Shown here piece after piece: positions 17,265 through 25,979 of a stretch of DNA of 64,000 nucleotides. Made by a program: the position numbers and the translations under genes. Source of the DNA: Planktothrix rubescens CCAP 1459/22 (GTDB lineage Bacteria; Cyanobacteriota; Cyanobacteriia; Cyanobacteriales; Microcoleaceae); NCBI GenBank assembly GCA_904830895.1, contig LR882958.1, positions 682,001 to 746,000 on the forward strand, read 5' to 3'. Position 1 is the first letter of the stretch. Every line of letters starts with the position of its first letter. The notes beneath the pieces were generated by a model. It was not told where the DNA came from. It made no database searches and saw only the letters and a list, made by a program, of their open reading frames with translations.

Positions 17265-19502
17265 TCAAAATTCGTTGTCAATTCTATTTGATGATTCGGT
17301 TTCAATCAAATCCTTGAGCATCGGATTAAGATTTTTGGGTCGATAATCGGGATCGGCGTTAAGTCGTTTGATAACACTATGATGAATAATAATTTCAGAA
17401 GATTTTGGCGATCGCCATTCCTCACCACCCAGAGAATAAACGCCAGTAAGACTATTATCAAATTTAGCCGTTATATCTGGCTTAATCTGGAATTCTTCAC
17501 TTTCATTTTCAGGGAAACAAAACTCTAATCCTAATTTTTTAGCTTGGTTTATCATCCATTCTAAAGGATAATCCGATAGTCCCTGATATTCTTTAATTCC
17601 CCCACCGATACAGTTATGTTCACCAGAAAACCAGACTTCTTTAACTATTTGGTCAGGATTTTTTTCATTTCTCTCCATGACAGCTAAAGGAAAATTTTTG
17701 GATTTCTCATCAATGGCAACTGCATGAAAAGCATTTTCTACAATGGGACTTAATCTATTATCAAAAAATTCATATCTCTGATTCCATGGTTTGGCAATTG
17801 GTAACCAAGGGGTTAAATCAGGAATACCTAATTTTCCTACTGTATCCCAACAGCCTAACATTTTAATCGGTACACGATACTGTAGATAGTCTTTTTCGGT
17901 ATCAATTTTTTTGGAATTTTCTTCACGGAATTTTTGAGCTTTTGGATGATTGGGACTAATTTTTACATCTCGATAAAGCTGATAGGCTTTAGGAATTTCC
18001 CGAATCTTGGAACGTTTTAACAAACCACACTTATGGATCATACCCACTAAAGAGCGAACGATGTAGGCTCCACGACTAAAACCCATGAGGTAGATTTCGT
18101 CCTGGGCATCTACGTTATAGTTCATACATAAAAAGCGATAGGTTTCTTGAATAATTCTGTCAATTCCCCATCCAAAAGCACCTTCGCCTAAACGTTTGAT
18201 TAAATTATCTAAATTATCTTCTTCTTCTGTGCCATATCCTGGTAAATAGAAGACAATTTGCGGTGTTTGATCGTCGGCTGCATATTTAACTGATCGGGCA
18301 AATTTGATCACATTATTTGGATAGAAACTGGCGGGTTGATTCCAAGTTCCATCACAGCAAATCACTAATCGTTTTTTCTGAATACCAGAATAAAGTTGAT
18401 TGGATTCTAGTGTTTCATCATTAGAAATTTGTTCAATAATTATGGGTTGAGTTGATTCTGAAATCGGTTCTAAGATTTCCGATTCTGATATTAGTTCATC
18501 GGTAATAATCGGTTCCGAGATTTCTAATATTGGTTCTAAGATTTCCGATTCTGATATTAGCTCATCGGTAATAATCGGTTCCGAGGTTTCTAATATTAGT
18601 TCTAAGATTTCCGATTCTGATATTAGCTCATCGGTAATAATCGGTTCCGAGATTTCTAATATTGGTTCTAAGATTTCCGATTCTGATATTAGCTCATCGG
18701 TAATAATCGGTTCCGAGGTTTCTAATATTGGTTCTAAGATTTCCGATTCTGATACAGGTTCATTAGTGGTCATAGGTTGACTAGATTTTTTAGTTTTAGT
18801 TCTGGTTTTAATTTTATTTTTAATCCTGGGAGTTTGTTCAATTTTTTTGGCAGGTAATTTCTCTAATTTCCAACTCGTCCCATAAATTATGCCATCGTTA
18901 GTATAGCTGGTTTTGTCATTAACATCCCCATTTAGAGGTAAATAAGTTGATAACCCCAGTTCATCACCGACTAAACGCCGATTCATGTCCTGTTTAATTT
19001 CTTCTTGGGTGCGAGCTTGATTCCAAATATAAAATTCAGCCAGGGAACCCTTCCAATAATGAGAACTATTGACAGAAGAACCAATGACCAGTTTTTTGAT
19101 CCCCGTTAATGGTCTATTATGCCCGTTCCCTCGATGCCAGACTCCTCCATTCCGATAAATGTACATTCGCCCGGTGGTGGCATTTTTCACAAAAGCCCAA
19201 TGAGTCCACCCATTATATTCTCTGAGTCTCACGGTTTTATCAATGCGATCAAACCCATCCTGATTTCCGGCGTCCCAAAAAATCCGAGTATCTGTTTCAT
19301 CCCACCAAGGCAAACTAATTTGTAAGACCCGAGTATTTTGATTATTATAAGCCTCAAGAATACTGGTTTGTTCGGTCAAACTGTTTCCGCCCTTAGCCCA
19401 AAATTCGATAGTGATGGCTTTGTCCAGGTCGGGAAAACTTTTAGATAACTCTATGTGGTCATTGATACCATCAAAAACTAGGACTGATTTTTGTTCAGAC
19501 AT
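17265..19502 (-). CDS. LamG-repeat-DUF2235 (Tle1-like) fusion protein
   Basis: A 745-residue fusion. Residues 1-215 form a LamG/concanavalin-like jelly roll (FDGINDHIELSKSFPDL, ITIEFWAKGG, GSLAEFYIWNQART). A basic linker (KIKTRTKTKK) is followed by five near-perfect 22-residue acidic repeats (251-350, SESEILEPILETSEPIITDE). From 378 onward comes a DUF2235 domain: RLVICCDGTWN, then the nucleophile elbow GFSRGAYIVRSLVGMI (474-489), and a late VWFSGEHNCIGGGI. DUF2235 includes the T6SS phospholipase Tle1 family. No signal peptide is seen. A role as a surface or secreted hydrolase, with LamG giving carbohydrate binding, is inference. Confidence 0.85.
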   Translation of the reverse strand: MSEQKSVLVFDGINDHIELSKSFPDLDKAITIEFWAKGGNSLTEQTSILEAYNNQNTRVLQISLPWWDETDTRIFWDAGNQDGFDRIDKTVRLREYNGWTHWAFVKNATTGRMYIYRNGGVWHRGNGHNRPLTGIKKLVIGSSVNSSHYWKGSLAEFYIWNQARTQEEIKQDMNRRLVGDELGLSTYLPLNGDVNDKTSYTNDGIIYGTSWKLEKLPAKKIEQTPRIKNKIKTRTKTKKSSQPMTTNEPVSESEILEPILETSEPIITDELISESEILEPILEISEPIITDELISESEILELILETSEPIITDELISESEILEPILEISEPIITDELISESEILEPISESTQPIIIEQISNDETLESNQLYSGIQKKRLVICCDGTWNQPASFYPNNVIKFARSVKYAADDQTPQIVFYLPGYGTEEEDNLDNLIKRLGEGAFGWGIDRIIQETYRFLCMNYNVDAQDEIYLMGFSRGAYIVRSLVGMIHKCGLLKRSKIREIPKAYQLYRDVKISPNHPKAQKFREENSKKIDTEKDYLQYRVPIKMLGCWDTVGKLGIPDLTPWLPIAKPWNQRYEFFDNRLSPIVENAFHAVAIDEKSKNFPLAVMERNEKNPDQIVKEVWFSGEHNCIGGGIKEYQGLSDYPLEWMINQAKKLGLEFCFPENESEEFQIKPDITAKFDNSLTGVYSLGGEEWRSPKSSEIIIHHSVIKRLNADPDYRPKNLNPMLKDLIETESSNRIDNEF
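18453..18752 (-). repeat. 66-bp in-frame tandem repeat
   Basis: Five tandem copies of a 66-base unit inside the LamG-DUF2235 gene encode the 22-residue acidic spacer. The DNA copies are nearly identical (for example TCCGATTCTGATATTAG with CTCATCGGTAATAATCGG), which indicates recent expansion and likely copy-number variation between strains. Confidence 0.9.
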
Positions 19503-19587
19503 TAATTTTATCCTAATAAAATTATTAAAGGGTTCTGCACGGGTTTTAAGATATTTTACCTTTATTTTACCTGTTTTTCTTGCATCA

Positions 19588-22500
19588 TCAAGGAATTTGG
19601 CGTAAATCTAAGGTTAATGGATATTCAGGATTTAATTTTAAAGGTGGAAGTTTAATCAATCCAGATGTGTGACCCATGGCTACAAATCGTTCTAACATTC
19701 GACTTTCTGCTTCTCGATGATTAATCGGAAATTGTTGATATATTTTACCATTGGGAGGACTCACAAAATAAGTACAACCCCCAATGGAACGGTTTGACCC
19801 AGTATCAACAATATCAAAAATTAAGGGATCATGGGGATCAATAGCAGGATGCAATAAAGAAGTATAGCGTCGCGCCCGAAACCTTACCGCACCGACATAT
19901 TCCCCTGGATTTCCAGTGGATTTTAAGGGAATAGGACGACCCTGACAAGTAACAATATATCGAGCCGAATAACTATCAATATTAGCAGAATTTCCTAAAG
20001 CATTTCTTAATATAATTTGTACCCTTTCCATGGAGGAATCTACATAACGGGCCGTACTTCCTGACGAGCTTTCTTCTCCTAAAACGTGCCAAGGTTCAAT
20101 TCCATGACGCAGTTCTAATTCTACCCCCTCTTTTGTGATTTCTCCATAACGAGGAAACCGAAATTCAATAAAAGGAGCAAACCAATCAAATTCAAATTCA
20201 TAACCAACGGTTTTTAAGTCCTCAATAATTGTTTTTAAATCCTCTCCTAAATAATGGGGTAACATAAACCGATCATGTAGAGTTGTTCCCCAACGAATTA
20301 ATGAATGGGTATAGGGTTTTTCCCAGAACCAGGCTACTAATGCCCGAATTAATAACATTTGTAATAGGTTCATCTGGGGATGGGGAGGCATGGCAAAAGC
20401 GCGAAATTCTAATAATCCTAATTGATTTTTAGGGTTTTCAATTGGGTATAATTTATCAACACAAAAAGCTGAACGATGGGTATTTCCAGTAATATCAACT
20501 AATAGGTTTCTTAATAAACGATCTACTAATTTAGGAGCAATATTGGCTTGATATTCCAACTGTTGAAAGGCAATTTCTAACTCATATAAACTTTCATGTC
20601 TAGCTTCATCCACCCGGGGAGCTTGACTGGTTGGCCCGACAAATAAATCACAGAATAAAAACGATAAACAGGGGTGATTTTGCCAATAGGTAATTAAACT
20701 TCTTAATAAATCGGGACGACGTAATAACGGGCTATCATAAACAGTTTTTCCGCCTATGGTAACATGGGCACCTCCCCCGGTAGGAATTCGTCGTCCATCT
20801 AATAGATATTTTTCCGTTCCTAAACGGGATAATCTGGCTTCTTCATATAAAATATTTGTAATTTCGACTAATTCTTGCCAGTTAGAGGCGGGATGAATAT
20901 TAACCTCAATTACTCCCGGGTCTGGGGTAATTTGAAACCCGATAATTCCTGTATTTACTGGGGGTGTATATCCTTCTATTAGCACTGAATATTGAAGTTG
21001 GGCAGTGGTATTTTCAATGGCTGTAATTAAATCTACAAAACTCCGAGGAGAGGAAATTGGAGGTAAGAAAACGTGAATTTTTCCCTGTCTAACTTCCACA
21101 CTTAAAGCCACCCTAATTGAATTAATTGGAGATTCTAAGGGTTCAAAATTCGGAATAATTGGCGAATGAGTTAAGGGAATAATTGCTTCTGGTTCAAGTT
21201 GATCATTTTGCCAATCTAAAGAACTTAAAGGTAAGCGAAATCCTATCGGTAAATTTCCAGTTAAAAGTTCTATTTTGTTGGGAGTAGAAAGTCGCCATTG
21301 GCAACTACTCCAATGAATATTTTCTGCTTTTTTAACTGATAAAATAGGTAGTGTATATCCAGATATAATATTAGAATTTAGTTCGTAAGCTGAAATAATA
21401 AAATCGGATTTAACTCCTAAATTTTTAGCTAAAGATTCAATAAAAATTTGGGCATTTTTTGAGGTATAATTATTGTTTTTATCCTCCTGAGCATAGAGTT
21501 CTCGATTATGCCATAAAGGGATTCCATCTGTTCTCCAATAACACCCTAAAGTCCAACGGGGCAAGGCTTCACCTGGATAAGATTTTCCTAATCCATAATG
21601 AAGTAATCCACCTTTATGAGCAAATTTAGCTTCTAATCTATTCAGCAGTTGCCAAGCAATTTTGCGTTTTTCTTCTCCTAATGCTGTAACGCGCCATTGG
21701 GAAGATTCAAAATCATCAATTGAAACAAATGTTGGTTCCCCACCCATAGTTAAACCGACATTTAAACGTTGTAAATTATCTTCAACTATTTCGCCTAAAT
21801 AATTAATTTGTTGCCATTGTTCTTGATTATAAGGTTTAGTAACTCTAGGGATTTCGTGATAGCGAGAAACTGTTACTGAAAAGTCTAGTTTCGACTCGCA
21901 AGGTTCAAAAGTTCCCTGGACTGGACTGGCATCTTGGGGGTCAGCCACACAAACTAAAGGAATATGACCTTCAGCAGTAATTAAACCTGATGTGGGGTCA
22001 AGTCCTATCCAACCTGCACCCGGAATATAAACCTCAGCCCAGGCGTGTAAATCAGCATTATCATAAACTGGCCCTGGCAACCCATCCAAGGGGGGAATAT
22101 CATTAGTAAGTTGAATTAAATATCCCGAAACAAATCGAGCCGCTAATCCATAATGGCGTAAAATTTGAACTAATAACCATCCCGTATCTCGACAGGAACC
22201 GATTTTTTTCTCCAGGGTTTCTTCACAGGTTTGGATACCAGGTTCTAATCTGATTTGATATTGGATATCTTGAGCTAGTTTTTGAATTAAATCCAGTAAA
22301 AAATTAGAAGTATAAATATCCTGTTGACGATGAATTTCTACCCAATTTTTTAGTAATTCTCCCGATTCCGCAATCTCTAAAAATGGACTAAGTTCTTTTG
22401 CTAGACGGGGTTCATATTCAAAAGGATAGTGAGTAGCGTAGCTTTCAATTAAAAAATTAAAGGGATTAATTGGTTGAATTTGGGCAATTAAATCAACTTC

Positions 22501-22731
22501 AATTTTAAGATAATCTGTGGTTTGGGGAAAGTTAACCTTAGCCAAAAAATTGCCATAATGATCCTGTAACCAGGTTAGTTGATAGTCAGAGGGGGAAATA
22601 TTCAGGGCATAACTCAATATCGGTGTCCGACAATGGGAAGCAGGACGCAATCCAATGGTCTGAGGGCCAAGAATTACCGGACGTTCAAATTGATAGGAAA
22701 TCTGATGGTTAAGACTAACTTTAATAGACAT
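19588..22731 (-). CDS. transglutaminase-like + DUF2126 protein
   Basis: A 1047-residue two-part protein. The N-terminal 290 residues have the bacterial transglutaminase-like core with catalytic Cys180 (GSCRDTGWLL), His229 (DLHAWAEVYIPGAGW) and Asp245 (GLDPTSGL). The remainder is the DUF2126 region (VGLTMGGEPTFVSIDDFES, GGGAHVTIGG, LLEFRAFAMPPHPQMNLLQ, GIEPWHVLGEE), found fused to transglutaminase in many bacteria and also encoded near small circularly permuted ATP-grasp proteins. The activity may be proteolytic or amide-bond forming. Both halves are complete. It lies upstream of the LamG-DUF2235 gene on the same strand with an 85-base gap, so they may be co-transcribed. Confidence 0.88.
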   Translation of the reverse strand: MSIKVSLNHQISYQFERPVILGPQTIGLRPASHCRTPILSYALNISPSDYQLTWLQDHYGNFLAKVNFPQTTDYLKIEVDLIAQIQPINPFNFLIESYATHYPFEYEPRLAKELSPFLEIAESGELLKNWVEIHRQQDIYTSNFLLDLIQKLAQDIQYQIRLEPGIQTCEETLEKKIGSCRDTGWLLVQILRHYGLAARFVSGYLIQLTNDIPPLDGLPGPVYDNADLHAWAEVYIPGAGWIGLDPTSGLITAEGHIPLVCVADPQDASPVQGTFEPCESKLDFSVTVSRYHEIPRVTKPYNQEQWQQINYLGEIVEDNLQRLNVGLTMGGEPTFVSIDDFESSQWRVTALGEEKRKIAWQLLNRLEAKFAHKGGLLHYGLGKSYPGEALPRWTLGCYWRTDGIPLWHNRELYAQEDKNNNYTSKNAQIFIESLAKNLGVKSDFIISAYELNSNIISGYTLPILSVKKAENIHWSSCQWRLSTPNKIELLTGNLPIGFRLPLSSLDWQNDQLEPEAIIPLTHSPIIPNFEPLESPINSIRVALSVEVRQGKIHVFLPPISSPRSFVDLITAIENTTAQLQYSVLIEGYTPPVNTGIIGFQITPDPGVIEVNIHPASNWQELVEITNILYEEARLSRLGTEKYLLDGRRIPTGGGAHVTIGGKTVYDSPLLRRPDLLRSLITYWQNHPCLSFLFCDLFVGPTSQAPRVDEARHESLYELEIAFQQLEYQANIAPKLVDRLLRNLLVDITGNTHRSAFCVDKLYPIENPKNQLGLLEFRAFAMPPHPQMNLLQMLLIRALVAWFWEKPYTHSLIRWGTTLHDRFMLPHYLGEDLKTIIEDLKTVGYEFEFDWFAPFIEFRFPRYGEITKEGVELELRHGIEPWHVLGEESSSGSTARYVDSSMERVQIILRNALGNSANIDSYSARYIVTCQGRPIPLKSTGNPGEYVGAVRFRARRYTSLLHPAIDPHDPLIFDIVDTGSNRSIGGCTYFVSPPNGKIYQQFPINHREAESRMLERFVAMGHTSGLIKLPPLKLNPEYPLTLDLRQIP

Positions 22732-22811
22732 TTTTTAGATATATTAGATATACAATATTAGCTAACGAATAAAAACTGTTAACTGATGACTCTTAACTGA
22801 TGACTGATTAC

Positions 22812-23333
22812 TTACAATTGATGACCACAATTAGAACAAAATCGGTCTTCCGGTTTTACCGATGTCCCACATTGACTACAAAAAGACTTAGGATTCTCCT
22901 CCGATGAACCCGACCCCATTCGCATAGACATCGGGTTCATATTCATCTGCATATCCCCCATTTTTAGGTTCATGGGTTTCATGGGTTCCATTTTCATCGG
23001 TTCCATCGGTTTTAATGGAGAAACAGATACCCTCGTGACTTCCTGAACCGTGAGTTGTTGAGAATCAGTCACAGAGGGCATTTCACCCAGAATACTAACG
23101 CTAGTCCCTTGAATTTGTAGGCTTCTTTCCCCCTGTTCGGATATGACTTTGAGTACCAGACCATAAGGAGTCTGGAACACCTGGGGGGGTGAACTCCAAA
23201 CTCCGGTTGTAAAACTGCTACTCGCTTGTTGCTGTTGTCCAGGGCCACTGCTAATGAGGGTGACAACAGTTTGTGCGCCCTGATTTTCTAAATAAACGCT
23301 TTGACCTGTCCCTAGCTCGCATACATAGGCCAT
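22812..23333 (-). CDS. zinc-ribbon protein with Met-rich linker
   Basis: A 173-residue protein. An N-terminal 95-residue beta-rich domain (AYVCELGTGQSVYLENQGAQ, VFQTPYGLVLKVISEQGERS) has no named family I recognise. A linker built of Met, Pro and Lys follows (PMEPMKMEPMKPMNLKMGDM, then QMNMNPMSMRMG). A C-terminal zinc ribbon CSQCGTSVKPEDRFC-SNCGHQL has two CxxC pairs. Met-rich tracts can bind copper(I) or act as low-complexity spacers, but no metal role is shown. It is upstream of, and same strand as, the transglutaminase gene (80-base gap). Confidence 0.7.
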   Translation of the reverse strand: MAYVCELGTGQSVYLENQGAQTVVTLISSGPGQQQQASSSFTTGVWSSPPQVFQTPYGLVLKVISEQGERSLQIQGTSVSILGEMPSVTDSQQLTVQEVTRVSVSPLKPMEPMKMEPMKPMNLKMGDMQMNMNPMSMRMGSGSSEENPKSFCSQCGTSVKPEDRFCSNCGHQL

Positions 23334-23441
23334 AGGAAGGCTCCTTTGTCAACTCTATAGTGCTATTTTGCATTGTAGGGTCGAGTTTCTCAAAGGATAG
23401 GGTTTCTTAACAATTGTATTAGGAATGACCCAAGCCAAACG

Positions 23442-23807
23442 TTATTGATATGTGTATTCTTCACCGCTACAAATCTTTTCTCCGGTGTCCACTGATTCAG
23501 TACCATCTTCAAAGACAGCCCGAAAGTCATAGTTACAATCTTCTCGACCATCATCTATCTTAATAGTTATACTGTCGCCAGGGTTAAGAACATCAACGCC
23601 AAGAATATCATCTTCCCAATCTGAGGTACTGGGAGGGGAAGCATAAAATTCTGTCATCACTTTATCAGTCCCATTGATCAATTTAAAAGTTACAGCCTCC
23701 GATTGTGCGATCGCTTTTGAATTTGTTAAGCTGATTCCTGGTACCAATATTGCTGTCGCTAGTAACAGAGTAGAAAGACATTTATTTTTACCAAACTGAC
23801 TAATCAT
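23442..23807 (-). CDS. secreted hypothetical protein, Asp/Ser-rich
   Basis: A 121-residue protein when started at ATG 23807 (MISQFGKNKCLSTLLLATAI), which has GAGGAA 7 bases upstream; a start 22 codons earlier gives a less natural leader. A signal peptide ends near KAIAQSEA. The mature domain (FKLINGTDKVMTEFYASPPSTSDWEDDILG, VLNPGDSITIKIDDGREDCNYDFRAVFEDGT) is an all-beta fold repeated in many cyanobacterial secreted proteins. Two cysteines could form a disulfide. The function is unknown; a periplasmic location is inferred. Confidence 0.65.
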   Translation of the reverse strand: MISQFGKNKCLSTLLLATAILVPGISLTNSKAIAQSEAVTFKLINGTDKVMTEFYASPPSTSDWEDDILGVDVLNPGDSITIKIDDGREDCNYDFRAVFEDGTESVDTGEKICSGEEYTYQ

Positions 23808-23890
23808 TACAGGTTCCTCACCAAACAATGGAATTGCTATAGAACTATATACCTTGATGAATAGTTTTGTCAAGAGGGCGGAATTTAAGT

Positions 23891-24907
23891 CTAATTTGAT
23901 GTCAGACTAAAGACGATCCACTCCCCATCAACAATGGCGATCGCACCCCCAGGAAAGGGATCGGTTTGAGTCCGATTTGGGGCATGAATTAAAGCAGTTA
24001 ATTTTTCAATTTGTTCAAAATTAGCAGATTTTTGCATAACTTTTTGTAAGACTTTCCGACTCACTCGACGTTTTAGAGCTTCATGGGTTTGGCTCAGGGC
24101 TAAACGATTTATTTTTAATCGATCTTGACTGCCATTTTCCCAAAATACCACCTGTTGAAATAGGGTTTCTGTCAGTTCTTCTAAATAGTCTACTTCCGAT
24201 CGCAATAATTCTGCGGTTTGGGCTAGATGAGATTCGACTTGGGGGTTAAAATGGGTTTGTAAATAGGGTAAAAGTTCTTGGCGAATTCGGTTACGAGCAT
24301 AATGTAAATCATTATTGGTAATATCTAGCCAAATCTTTAGGGCTTTTTCTTGACAAAAATGCCCTGTTTGTTCCCTAGTAATATCTAATAAAGGACGAAC
24401 TAAAATTATCGAATTTGTTGATATAGAATCCAGAGGACGTTGCCAAGTTAAGGCTTGTAAACCATCGGCGCCACTACCTCGAATTAAGTTATAAAGTAGA
24501 GTTTCAGCCCGATCGCTTTTGGTATGACCTGTAACAATATAAGCATAATTATTGCTTTGAGCAATTTCAGTTAAAACCTGATAACGCCATTCCCTAGCTG
24601 CGGCTTCTGTAGCGGGAATAATATCGGCGGTTTCTCGATAAAAGGGAATTTGCCAACTATCAGCTAATTGTTCAATATAATCGGTATTGGCTTGAGAATC
24701 AGAACGCCAACGATGATCACAATTAACCATAGCAATTTGCCAATGCCATTTGGGTTGTAAATCTAATAATAATCGAATTAAACATAAAGAGTCCTGTCCC
24801 CCCGATACCGCCACTAATAAACGTTTAGATCGAGGTAAAATATTGCGATCGCGTAGGGTACGATGGAGTTGGGTATGTAATAGAGTCCATTCAGAAAGAT
24901 TAGACAT
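23891..24907 (-). CDS. tilS: tRNA(Ile)-lysidine synthase
   Basis: A 338-residue enzyme that lysidinylates C34 of tRNA-Ile(CAU) so that it reads AUA. The PP-loop ATPase motif is AVSGGQDSLCL, followed by VNCDHRWRSDSQANTDY, a VTGHTKSDRAETLLYNLIRG block and ARNRIRQELLPYL. I start at ATG 24907 (MSNLSEWTLL). The frame remains open 58 codons upstream, but that extension is only translated heptamer and GTGCAC repeat (FPIPDSR units, HGGFGG), so I exclude it. The C-terminal domain is short. Its promoter must lie within or beyond the repeats. Confidence 0.93.
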   Translation of the reverse strand: MSNLSEWTLLHTQLHRTLRDRNILPRSKRLLVAVSGGQDSLCLIRLLLDLQPKWHWQIAMVNCDHRWRSDSQANTDYIEQLADSWQIPFYRETADIIPATEAAAREWRYQVLTEIAQSNNYAYIVTGHTKSDRAETLLYNLIRGSGADGLQALTWQRPLDSISTNSIILVRPLLDITREQTGHFCQEKALKIWLDITNNDLHYARNRIRQELLPYLQTHFNPQVESHLAQTAELLRSEVDYLEELTETLFQQVVFWENGSQDRLKINRLALSQTHEALKRRVSRKVLQKVMQKSANFEQIEKLTALIHAPNRTQTDPFPGGAIAIVDGEWIVFSLTSN

Positions 24908-24924
24908 GATTATTCGTAAAAGCA

Positions 24925-25001
24925 GGGAATAGGGAATCGGGAATCGGGAATCGGGAATCGGGAATCGGGAATCGGGAATCGGGAATCGGGAATCGGGAAT
25001 A
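24925..25001. repeat. GGGAATC heptanucleotide tandem repeat
   Basis: Eleven consecutive 7-base units: nine perfect GGGAATC and a terminal GGGAATA on each side. It starts 18 bases upstream of the tilS start codon. Such short tandemly repeated heptamers are known from filamentous cyanobacteria and usually vary in number between strains. Confidence 0.92.
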
Positions 25002-25002
25002 G

Positions 25003-25132
25003 CCCCCCCAAACCCCCCGTGCACGGAGGAGCCCCCCCAAACCCCCGTGCACGGAGGAGCCCCCCCAAACCCCCCGTGCACGGAGGAGCCCCCCCAAACC
25101 CCCCGTGCACGGGGGGCTAGGGGGGAGGGAAC
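25003..25132. repeat. four tandem GTGCAC hairpins
   Basis: GTGCAC centres occur at 25019, 25047, 25076 and 25105, 28-29 bases apart, each inside AGCCCCCCCAAACCCCC-GTGCAC-GGAGG. Only the last has the complete G-rich right arm (GGGGGGCTAGGGGGGAGGGA). The first three look like tandem amplification of the left arm. On the right the repeat continues into a half copy (to about 25172) of the element at 26988-27159, in opposite orientation. Confidence 0.88.
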
Positions 25133-25287
25133 AGGGTAGAGGATTTGTAATTAATTTTTTTAGGTACTTAGGAATGGAAAACCAATAAGGTGACTAATTG
25201 AGCAATAGTTTACGGTAGATAAGGGTTTCCAGGGTTTAATTGTGCAAGTTATTTATTTTTCATTCCTTACCCAAATTTAGATGGCTT

Positions 25288-25812
25288 TTATAACGTAATT
25301 TCTTCTCCTTGTTCGGTAAAAATTACCTCATTAATTTGCCAATTAGAATTACCAATAATTGTTTTTCTCAAACTCCCAAACAAGGCTAACTGTTCACAAC
25401 TAGACAAGGAATTAAACGTCCGATCCGCATTAGTCGGAACGCGAAAATCAATCGTCACAACCTGTTTTTCTGGATCTACATTTACCCGATAATTTAAAGT
25501 AAAATCCGAACTACTTTGTTGTGCTAAAACCTCTGCGATCGCCCTTTCTAAAGCCTGTTTTTTGGGAACCGTAATTTGTCGAGGAACTAACTCAGAACAT
25601 TGAGTATCCACCTGATAAATGGTCACGGGAACCGTGTCAGCATTGGAAATAGCTTGTTTTTGAGGTTCAGAGGTCGGTTGAGGGGAAACGGTGGCTGTAG
25701 GCGTCGGTGTCTGCGGGGTTTCAGTTTCCATCGGAGGGGTGCTACAACTACTTAAGTTAAGAATAGTAACACCAAGGATACAAGCGGTCAAAAAGGATTG
25801 GATACTGTTCAT
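25288..25812 (-). CDS. GerM-domain lipoprotein
   Basis: A 174-residue predicted lipoprotein. The signal peptide ends in a lipobox LSSC with Cys23, followed by a Pro/Thr-rich stalk (TPQTPTPTATVSPQPTSEPQ). The C-terminal GerM-type domain (VPVTIYQVDTQCSELVPRQI, ALERAIAEVLAQQ, VVTIDFRVPTNADRTFNSLSS, WQINEVIFTEQGEEITL) resembles the spore-germination GerMN fold, widely used in non-sporulating bacteria. Likely anchored in the membrane, facing the periplasm. It is divergent from pyrB with about 165 bases between. The cellular role is unknown. Confidence 0.82.
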   Translation of the reverse strand: MNSIQSFLTACILGVTILNLSSCSTPPMETETPQTPTPTATVSPQPTSEPQKQAISNADTVPVTIYQVDTQCSELVPRQITVPKKQALERAIAEVLAQQSSSDFTLNYRVNVDPEKQVVTIDFRVPTNADRTFNSLSSCEQLALFGSLRKTIIGNSNWQINEVIFTEQGEEITL

Positions 25813-25979
25813 AGTTCAAAGGGTATTCTAAAAATAACTATTAGTTTATTGTTCAAGCCTTGAGGTTTATATTCCGCTTTGAACGATCACCCAGTATAAT
25901 TAAATATTGGATCAAAATTCCGATGATTTTAAACCTCAAATTTTGATTCCAAAATCCTATAATTGCTAATTATTTGACA

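Noticed and set aside
24900-25110. Open frames translating as HGGFGG, CTGGLGG and FPIPDSR repeats upstream of tilS
   Set aside because: They are translations of the heptamer array and GTGCAC hairpins, not proteins. The tilS start is placed at 24907.
25003-25132. Regularly spaced repeats resembling a CRISPR array
   Set aside because: Spacing is 28-29 bases with no unique spacers; the units are palindromic GC-rich arms with no cas genes nearby.
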